Source: Pelagibius sp.
GTDB lineage: Bacteria; Pseudomonadota; Alphaproteobacteria; Kiloniellales; Kiloniellaceae
NCBI RefSeq assembly: GCF_028289705.1
Contig: NZ_JANQOI010000164.1
Span: 1 to 46,528 of the forward strand
DNA length: 46,528 bases
Reading direction: 5' to 3'
Shown in pieces: positions 40,785 through 46,528 of the stretch. A program made the position numbers and the translations under genes. A model generated the notes under the pieces. The model was given only the letters and a program-made list of their open reading frames with translations, was not told where the DNA came from and ran no database searches. Each line of letters opens with the position of its first letter. The stretch's first letter is position 1.

Positions 40785-41282
40785 ATGATCGGCGCAAGAG
40801 ATCTCGCGTTCGTCGGCTGCCGCCTGCTGTCGCTCTACGTGCTTTGGGTCACCTTGACGTACCTGGCGCATAGCATCCTTCTCGTCTTTGGCGTGATGGC
40901 TTGGTCCTCTTACGCCAGCTCCAGTCTCATGTTGCTGGTGACGCATTTGGCCGTCTTCGTCGCGCTGTGGTTCGGTGCCGGCCGGATCGCGGGGATGGTC
41001 GCGTCGGAGACGGCGGCCACGTCGGAAGATCATGCGGGGGAGTGGTCGCGCCAAGCTGCCTTATCGCTGGCGGTGGTCGTTCTCGGGCTGTGGGTCCTGA
41101 TCCAACAACTCCCCATCTTCGTTAGCTTCCTGCTGCAATTCATCGGTGAGGAGAGGCGGTTTGCGCTCAATACGGATTTGGACCGTCTCGTATGGGTCAT
41201 CCTGACGACGGGCCTGGGCGTGCTCTGCGTCTTCGGATCCCGGGCAATCGCCCAATTCATCGGCAGGCTGCGGCGCTGGTAG
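40785..41282 (+). CDS. Four-helix membrane protein, unknown
   Basis: 165 residues, function unknown. Four hydrophobic segments near residues 8-28, 39-59, 90-112 and 136-156 (LLSLYVLWVTLTYLAH, LMLLVTHLAVFVALWF, AALSLAVVVLGLWVLI, LVWVILTTGLGVLCVF). The ATG at 40785 is chosen because AGGTGA lies eight bases upstream; a GTG at 40773 overlaps that site. Less GC-rich than its neighbours. Perhaps an accessory gene; no partner is apparent. Confidence 0.7.
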   Translation: MIGARDLAFVGCRLLSLYVLWVTLTYLAHSILLVFGVMAWSSYASSSLMLLVTHLAVFVALWFGAGRIAGMVASETAATSEDHAGEWSRQAALSLAVVVLGLWVLIQQLPIFVSFLLQFIGEERRFALNTDLDRLVWVILTTGLGVLCVFGSRAIAQFIGRLRRW

Positions 41283-41357
41283 CGGTCGGCTTTCCGCGAC
41301 TCCGCTTGTCCTGTTAGTTTTGCCAAGACCAAAGGCTCAACTGGAACCTCAAGCCCC

Positions 41358-43187
41358 ATGCCCATCCGCCGTCTGCCCGAGACCCTGGTGAACCGGATCG
41401 CCGCCGGCGAGGTGGTGGAGCGGCCGGCCGCGGCGGTGAAGGAGCTGGTGGAAAACGCCCTCGATGCCGGGGCGCGCCACATCGACGTGATGCTGCGCGA
41501 CGGCGGGCGGGCCCTCATCAGCGTCACCGACGACGGCTGTGGCATGACCCCGGAGGAGTTGCGCCTCGCAGTCGAGCGCCACGCCACCTCCAAGCTGCCG
41601 GACGACGATCTGGTGCACATCGCCTCCCTGGGGTTCCGGGGGGAGGCACTGCCCTCCATCGGCGCCGTCGCCCGCCTCACGGTGACCAGCCGGCCCGCTG
41701 GCGCGGATGAGGCCTGGTCCCTGGCGGTGGAAGGCGGTGCCGTCGGCGATCCGCAGCCCGCCGCCCACCCGCAGGGCACGCGGGTGGAGGTGCGCGATCT
41801 CTTCTTCGCGACCCCGGCACGGCTCAAGTTCCTGAAGACCGCGCGCACCGAGGTCGCCCACGCCCAGGACACGGTGAACCGCTTGGCCATGGCCCACCCC
41901 CAGGTGGGCTTCACCCTGAGCGACGGGGATCGTAAGCTGGTGAACCTGCCGCCGGCCGAAGGCGAGTTGTTCGACGCCCGCCTGAAGCGCCTCTCGGCGG
42001 TGATGGGCCGGGACTTCGCCGACAATGCGCTCGCCATCGACGCGGTGCGGGAGGGGATCGGCCTCACCGGCTACATCGGCCTGCCGACCCTCAACCGCGG
42101 CAACGCCCAGCAGCAGTATCTCTTCGTCAACGGCCGGCCGGTGCGCGACAAGCTGCTCTACGGCGCGGTGCGCGGCGCCTATCAGGACTTCCTCGCCCGC
42201 GACCGCCATCCTCTGGTGGCGCTCTTCGTGGAACTGCCGCCGGAGCAGGTGGACGTGAATGTGCATCCCACCAAGGCGGAGGTGCGCTTCCGCGATCCCG
42301 GCTTGGTGCGCGGCCTCATCGTCTCCGCCGCCAAGCACGCCCTGGCCGAGGCGGGGCACCGCGCGTCGACCACCGTGTCCGATCTGGCCCTGGGCGCCCT
42401 GCAGGCAGGCGGCCAGCCGGGCGGTGGCTGGCGCTATCCCCAGGGGGTGCGGGGTAGCAGCCTGCCGCGCGGCCTCGCCGAGGCGACCGCCCAGTATCAT
42501 GCACCGGTGGGCGTCGGCTCTTTGCCGGGTCTCGACCAGGCGCCGGCCGCGGCCGCGCCCAACGTCCATGGTGAGATTCCGCCGGAAGGCCGCGACGACA
42601 AGGCCGGCTTCCCCCTCGGCGCCGCCCGGGCCCAGGTTCACGCCACCTACGTGGTGGCGCAGACCGGCGACGGCATCGTCATCGTCGACCAGCACGCCGC
42701 CCACGAGCGCCTGGTTTACGAGCGCATGAAGCAGCAGCTCGGCGAGACCGGCGTGGCGCGCCAGATGCTGCTGCTGCCCGAGGTGGTGGAACTGGAGGAG
42801 CAGGCGGCGGCCCGGGTCGTCGCCCGCGCCGAGGAGCTGGCCGAACTGGGCCTGGTGCTGGAGGGCTTCGGCCCCGGCGCCGTGGTGGTGCGGGAGGTGC
42901 CGGCCCTGCTGGGCGAGGTGGACGTCGGGGGCCTGATCCGCGACCTCGCCGACGAACTGGCGGAGCTGGGGGAGGCGCTGGCTCTGCGCGAACGCCTGGA
43001 GCATGTCTGCGGCACCCTGGCCTGCCACGGCTCGGTGCGCGCCGGGCGCATCCTCAACGTCGAGGAGATGAACGCCCTGCTGCGCCAGATGGAGGCCACG
43101 CCCCACTCCGGCCAGTGCAATCACGGCCGCCCGACCTATGTCGAATTGAAGTTGGCGGACATCGAAAAGCTCTTCGGCCGGCGGTAG
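41358..43187 (+). CDS. mutL: DNA mismatch repair protein MutL
   Basis: 609 residues. N-terminal GHKL ATPase: [31 protein letters not shown]. Central conserved NGRPVRD and [13 protein letters not shown]-terminal dimer/endonuclease domain with the DQHA(x)2E(x)4E metal motif intact ([12 protein letters not shown]), plus [13 protein letters not shown] and PTYVELK. So it should have endonuclease activity, as in bacteria lacking MutH. Linker about 330-410 is Gly/Pro/Ala-rich and poorly conserved. Confidence 0.96.
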   Translation: MPIRRLPETLVNRIAAGEVVERPAAAVKELVENALDAGARHIDVMLRDGGRALISVTDDGCGMTPEELRLAVERHATSKLPDDDLVHIASLGFRGEALPSIGAVARLTVTSRPAGADEAWSLAVEGGAVGDPQPAAHPQGTRVEVRDLFFATPARLKFLKTARTEVAHAQDTVNRLAMAHPQVGFTLSDGDRKLVNLPPAEGELFDARLKRLSAVMGRDFADNALAIDAVREGIGLTGYIGLPTLNRGNAQQQYLFVNGRPVRDKLLYGAVRGAYQDFLARDRHPLVALFVELPPEQVDVNVHPTKAEVRFRDPGLVRGLIVSAAKHALAEAGHRASTTVSDLALGALQAGGQPGGGWRYPQGVRGSSLPRGLAEATAQYHAPVGVGSLPGLDQAPAAAAPNVHGEIPPEGRDDKAGFPLGAARAQVHATYVVAQTGDGIVIVDQHAAHERLVYERMKQQLGETGVARQMLLLPEVVELEEQAAARVVARAEELAELGLVLEGFGPGAVVVREVPALLGEVDVGGLIRDLADELAELGEALALRERLEHVCGTLACHGSVRAGRILNVEEMNALLRQMEATPHSGQCNHGRPTYVELKLADIEKLFGRR

Positions 43188-43295
43188 TCTCGTTTCGACT
43201 TGCGTCGCATGCAGGCCGGCACCGTCAAAGCCTGAGAGTCTGGCTGAAGTTAAGTGGCTTGAGTTCAATGGCTTGCCAAGGTTTTGCCGACCCCC

Positions 43296-43380
43296 ATCGT
43301 CACCCTCGGGCTTGTCCCGAGGGTCCATGGAAAGAGCGAGACCCAGACCTCGATGGATTGCCGGAACAAGTCCGGCAATA
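43296..43380 (-). repeat. Element B, two-hairpin repeat, copy 2 (inverted)
   Basis: Reverse complement of 16516-16600 with four mismatches in 85 nt. It carries the same two palindromes (GGCAAT..ATTGCC type and CCCTCGGG..CCCGAGGG type). It occupies the gap between mutL and the next small gene. Confidence 0.85.
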
Positions 43381-43455
43381 ACGGTCTGGAAAGGCCAGAG
43401 CAGGGGAGCCTTTGCCGGATGAGGTCAGGCCCTGAATGACTCTAAAGGATCACGG

Positions 43456-43872
43456 ATGGACCCAAGCCTCACCCTGCAACTGGAAGCCCTGAAGCTGCTC
43501 CAGCAATGGACGGTCTGGCTGATCACCATCTCCGCCGGACTGCTGGGCGTCATGGGCTTCGCGCTGAAGAGCCTGCAGGGCAGCCGAGCGGTCTTCGCCG
43601 CGCGGGCCGCCATCCTCTGCCACCTGCTGACGGTCCTCGTCGCGGTGGTCCTGGTCGGCGCGATCCCGGATCTGGTGCAGCGCCTGGAGCCGGACAGCCG
43701 CAGCGTCTCCCTGCTCTTCGGCTCCGACTTCGAGGGCATCTACGGCCACCGCTACCTGGGCGTTGTGCCGCTCTGGGTGCTGGTGCTGCTGCAGCGCATC
43801 GCCTTCTTCCTCGGCCTCGCCTTCATGGCCCGCTTCGTCTGGCTCGCCGTCGGTCAGAACCGCGGGGAGTGA
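43456..43872 (+). CDS. Small membrane protein, unknown
   Basis: 138 residues with three or four hydrophobic segments (WTVWLITISAGLLGVMGFAL, ILCHLLTVLVAVVLVGAI, VVPLWVLVLLQRIAFFLGLAF). A soluble loop between residues 73 and 100 is acidic. No family recognised; no operon partner. ATG at 43456 follows an AAAGGATCACGG region. Confidence 0.65.
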   Translation: MDPSLTLQLEALKLLQQWTVWLITISAGLLGVMGFALKSLQGSRAVFAARAAILCHLLTVLVAVVLVGAIPDLVQRLEPDSRSVSLLFGSDFEGIYGHRYLGVVPLWVLVLLQRIAFFLGLAFMARFVWLAVGQNRGE

Positions 43873-43885
43873 GCCTGCCCGCATG

Positions 43886-44085
43886 CCCCCTCACCCAGCT
43901 TCGCCTAAGTTCGGTCTTTGACCTCACCAAGGCTCCGCAACCCTCTCCCACGCTGGGGAGAGGGAGAAAAAAGGGCCGCTGCATTACCCTCTCCCACGCG
44001 GGGGAGAGGGCAACTAGGACGCCCCTTAGACTCCCTCTCCCCTGGCGGGAGAGGGAGGGGCCCATGAAATGGGAGGGTGAGGGGG
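43886..44085. repeat. Palindromic intergenic element, copy 3 (GGGAGAGGG family)
   Basis: 200 nt bounded by the same perfect 11-bp terminal inverted repeats as 1788-1938 (CCCCCTCACCC at 43886-43896, GGGTGAGGGGG at 44075-44085). Inside are three CCCTCTCCC/GGGAGAGGG-type hairpins where the first copy has two. The left sequence (CCCAGCTTCGCCTAAGTTCG) is clearly related to copy 1. It ends at the edge of the dehydratase gene. Confidence 0.8.
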
Positions 44086-44086
44086 A

Positions 44087-45100
44087 CTACAGCGCGCGGC
44101 CTTTGGCGATGAGGTCGGCGAAGCGCGCCTCGCCGATGGTGCTGCCGCAGAAGATGACGCCGACGCGCTTGCTGGCGCAGGCTTCGCGCAGCGGGCCCAT
44201 GACGGCGGCAGTGGCGGCGGCGCCGGCGGGCTCCAGGGCGATCTTCAGGGCGTCGTAGACCAGCGCCATGGTGCGCAGCATCGCCGCGTCTTCGATGCGC
44301 ACCAGTTCGTCGACATGGGCGCGGGCGACGGCGAAGGAGTAGGGCAGGGCCCGGGGCGCGCCCAGGCTGTCGGCGATGGTGTCGACTTTTTCCAGCGCCT
44401 GGGGGCTGCCGGCGGCGAAGCTACGGGTGAGGCTGTCGGCGCCCGTCGGCTCGACGCCGATCACCTTGCAGTTCGGCTGCAGCAGCTTGAAGGCTCGCGC
44501 CATGCCGGCGATGAGGCCGCCGCCGCCGACGGGAACCACCATCACATCGAGATCCGGCATCTGCAGGGCGCACTCGCGCCCGCAGGTGGCGGTGCCGAGA
44601 ACGGTGAGCGGGCTTTCGAAGGGATGCACGAAGCGCCGACCCTCCTCTTCGACGATGCGGTCGGCCTCGTCGAAGGCGGCATGGACGTCGTCGCACTGCA
44701 CCACCTCGGCGCCTAGCGCCTTGCAGCCGGCGACCCGCACCGGATCGGCGGCCTTCATCATCACCACCTTGGCCGGCACGCTCCTTTGAGCCGCCGCCCA
44801 GGAGACCGCCAGGGCATGGTTGCCGGCACTGACGGCGGTGGCGCCGCGCTCGCGCTCCTCGTCGCTGAAATCGAGGAGGTTCAGGAGCGCGCCGCGGGCC
44901 TTGAAGGAGCCGGCGTGCTGAAAGAGTTCCAGCTTACCGATGACCTCGGCGCCTTCCGGCAGATGCGGCGAGAGAACGTCGCTGGTGAGGGCCACCACCG
45001 GGGTCTCGATGATGCGGCCCTTCAGCGTCTCCGCCGCGGCCTCGATCTCGGCCAAGCTGGGGGCGGCCGCCGCTGCGTCCGTCAGGGCTTGATCGCTCAT
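44087..45100 (-). CDS. PLP-dependent threonine/serine dehydratase
   Basis: 337-residue fold-type II PLP enzyme. The cofactor lysine is in HAGSFKARGALLNLL; the phosphate-binding glycine loop is VPVGGGGLIAGMA; AVSAGNHALAVSWAA follows the usual SAGNHA pattern. It deaminates threonine (and serine) to 2-oxobutyrate; short length and lack of C-terminal ACT domains point to a catabolic or non-regulated enzyme and not biosynthetic IlvA. EutB-like or racemase activity is possible. Its stop adjoins the GGGAGAGGG repeat. Confidence 0.87.
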   Translation of the reverse strand: MSDQALTDAAAAAPSLAEIEAAAETLKGRIIETPVVALTSDVLSPHLPEGAEVIGKLELFQHAGSFKARGALLNLLDFSDEERERGATAVSAGNHALAVSWAAAQRSVPAKVVMMKAADPVRVAGCKALGAEVVQCDDVHAAFDEADRIVEEEGRRFVHPFESPLTVLGTATCGRECALQMPDLDVMVVPVGGGGLIAGMARAFKLLQPNCKVIGVEPTGADSLTRSFAAGSPQALEKVDTIADSLGAPRALPYSFAVARAHVDELVRIEDAAMLRTMALVYDALKIALEPAGAAATAAVMGPLREACASKRVGVIFCGSTIGEARFADLIAKGRAL

Positions 45101-45151
45101 CTCTCTTTTGCCTCTCCCGAATGCGGCGGTCCCGTGAACACGGTCATAAGC

Positions 45152-45718
45152 TCAGCCATCGAAGCGCAGGAAGATCAGCTTCGCCTTGCCGTAAGTGCGG
45201 GCGTCCAGCTCGCTGAAGCCCGCGGGCAGGGCGAAGGGCTCGCTTTTCATCAGCTCCACGGAGACCAGCGCGTCGGGCGCCATCCAGCCCGCCGCCCGCA
45301 AGCTCGCCAGTGCCTGCTCGGCGAGGCCCTGGTTGTAGGGCGGGTCGAGAAAGATCAGGTCGCAGGCCGCCGGCGCCGGCCGGGGATGCAGCACGTCGCA
45401 GGCCAGCAGCTCGGCCCGCTCGCCCTCGCCGAGGGCCGCGATGTTGGCGCGGCAGATCTCGATGGCCGGGGCGTAGTTCTCCATGAAGGTGGCCTGCTCG
45501 GCACCCCGCGACAGGGCCTCCAGCCCCAGGGCGCCGGTGCCGGCGAAGGCGTCCAGCACCCGCGCACCGGGCAGCCGCTTCATGCCCTCGTCGCTCAGCT
45601 TGCCGCTGGTCAGGATGTTGAACAGCGCCTCGCGGGTGCGGTCGGCGGTGGGCCGCACGGCGAGATCCGCCGGGGTCGTGAGGCTGCGCCCCCTATGACG
45701 GCCGGCGACGATTCGCAT
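45152..45718 (-). CDS. rsmD: 16S rRNA m2G966 methyltransferase
   Basis: 188-residue methyltransferase. N-terminal MRIVAGRHRGRSLTTP and RPTADRTREALFNIL, the SAM motif VLDAFAGTGALGLEALSRGA, and the catalytic DLIFLDPPYN. Methylates N2 of G966 in 16S rRNA. ATG 45718 starts within the last 26 bases of the upstream rluB-like gene, an overlap suggesting coupling. Confidence 0.94.
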   Translation of the reverse strand: MRIVAGRHRGRSLTTPADLAVRPTADRTREALFNILTSGKLSDEGMKRLPGARVLDAFAGTGALGLEALSRGAEQATFMENYAPAIEICRANIAALGEGERAELLACDVLHPRPAPAACDLIFLDPPYNQGLAEQALASLRAAGWMAPDALVSVELMKSEPFALPAGFSELDARTYGKAKLIFLRFDG

Positions 45719-46528
45719 GGTTCTCGCGGGTCGCATGGCTCTTACGGGTCTGTTTGCCGGCGGCCGCTTTGGGCCGTTTCGCCGGAGCAGCCTTGCCACT
45801 GTCGGTCTTCGTCTGTTCGGCCTTCTTGAAGCCGCGGCGCGAACCCGGGCGGTTGGGCTTGGGTTTCGCCTTGGCAAAGCCCTTGCCGCGTTTCTTCGGC
45901 GCCTTCTTCTCCTCCAGTCCCAGGGCCTGGCGCAGCCGTTGCTCCGGCACCTCCTCCAGGGCGCGGTTCGGCAGCTTGCCCAGGGAGAAGGGGCCGTAGG
46001 AGATGCGGATCAGGCGGTTCACCGTCAGGCCCAGGTGGGCGCAGATCTTGCGCACCTCGCGGTTCTTGCCCTCGCGCAGCCCCATGGTGAGCCAGGCATT
46101 GGCGCCGGTCTGCTGGTCCAGCCGCGCCTCCACCGGGCCGTAGTCCACCCCGTCGACGCGCACACCCTTTTCGAGCACGGTCAGGCGCGCCGGATTGACC
46201 CGCCCGCGCACCCGCACGCGGTAGCGGCGCAGCCAGCCGTTGGCCGGCAGTTCCAATTGGCGCTTGAGGGCGCCGTCGTTGGTCATCAGCAACAGGCCCT
46301 CGGAGTTGATGTCGAGACGGCCCACCGCCTGCAGGCGCGGCAGGCCCTCGGGCAGATGGTCGAAGACCGTGGCCCGGCCCTGGGGGTCGCGGGCGGTGGT
46401 CAGCTCGCCGCGAGGCTTGTGGTAGCGCCAGAGCCGCGGCGGTTCGGCCGCCGGCAGGGCGACGCCGTCCACTTCGATGCGGCTCGCGGCGGTCACCAGG
46501 GTCGCCGGGCTGTCGAGAACCTCTCCGT
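45693..46528 (-). CDS. rluB: 23S rRNA pseudouridine synthase RluB family, 5' end missing
   Basis: Reads through the right window edge; the N-terminal S4 domain is mostly outside. Visible: end of S4, then RLWRYHKPRGELTT, the catalytic Asp in VGRLDINSEGLLLMTNDG, RYRVRVRG and GKNREVRKICAHLGL. A basic Lys/Arg/Pro-rich tail of ~70 residues follows (KKAPKKRGKGF..KPNRPGSRRG). RluB-type enzymes modify helix 89/90-region uridines of 23S rRNA; E or F subtype is not excluded. Forms an overlapping pair with rsmD. A GTG at 46496 is internal, not the start. Confidence 0.9.
   Translation of the reverse strand, partial: GEVLDSPATLVTAASRIEVDGVALPAAEPPRLWRYHKPRGELTTARDPQGRATVFDHLPEGLPRLQAVGRLDINSEGLLLMTNDGALKRQLELPANGWLRRYRVRVRGRVNPARLTVLEKGVRVDGVDYGPVEARLDQQTGANAWLTMGLREGKNREVRKICAHLGLTVNRLIRISYGPFSLGKLPNRALEEVPEQRLRQALGLEEKKAPKKRGKGFAKAKPKPNRPGSRRGFKKAEQTKTDSGKAAPAKRPKAAAGKQTRKSHATRENHANRRRPS

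Noticed and set aside
41349-43328. Minus-strand open frame of ~660 codons opposite mutL beginning MDPRDKPEGDDGG
   Set aside because: Antisense to mutL; its start lies in repeat element B, a known source of false starts.

Overview
The window is high-GC bacterial chromosomal DNA, most likely from an alphaproteobacterium of Rhodospirillales/Kiloniellales type. The signs are an ethylmalonyl-CoA mutase gene, a two-domain cold-shock protein, Coq7, a ribF-ileS-lspA-DUF3035-M16-M16 run and an rluB-rsmD pair. The class is a fair inference; the genus is not determined. The window contains one tRNA (Leu, CAA), no rRNA, no CRISPR array and no recognisable transposase.

Layout. 1-5.7 kb: 3' part of ethylmalonyl-CoA mutase, an orphan TRAP solute-binding protein, a small ACT-like protein, a secreted acetamidase/formamidase-family protein and an overlapping TAXI-like protein. 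5.7-8.9 kb (minus): an ABC importer (ATPase, permease, LuxP-like binding protein) behind two LacI-type operator palindromes. 9-13.3 kb: a Nudix gene and a DUF3137 gene, between which about 1.9 kb of AT-rich foreign DNA with one unknown polytopic membrane protein is inserted, bounded by duplicated 3' ends of BOTH neighbouring genes. 13.3-20.2 kb: gluQ, a 3-methyladenine glycosylase, an esterase, an HNH protein, dsbB-coq7, a DedA-type protein between two long perfect palindromes, an NTF2-like protein and a double cold-shock protein. 20.2-24.5 kb: tRNA-Leu, folE with a FolM-like reductase, a histidine-rich exported protein and an enolase-superfamily enzyme. 24.6-27.4 kb: a soluble hybrid histidine kinase with a degenerate receiver and two response regulators. 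27.7-30.3 kb: ArsC-like protein, MFS transporter, MaoC-type hydratase. 30.5-38.6 kb: ribF, ileS, lspA, DUF3035 lipoprotein and two M16 proteases, one without its zinc motif. 38.6-46.5 kb: VOC protein, Tat-exported alpha-carbonic anhydrase, Hsp20, two small membrane proteins, mutL, a threonine-dehydratase-like enzyme, rsmD and a partial rluB.

Several families of palindromic intergenic repeats occur, some nested in one another. The most unusual feature is the 9.8-12.3 kb insertion. Its flanks fit a single-crossover (Campbell-type) integration of a circle that carried a version of the Nudix/DUF3137 junction lacking the resident intergenic repeat. Next in interest are the LuxP-like ABC system with its operators, and the paired 24-bp palindromes that show compensatory changes.
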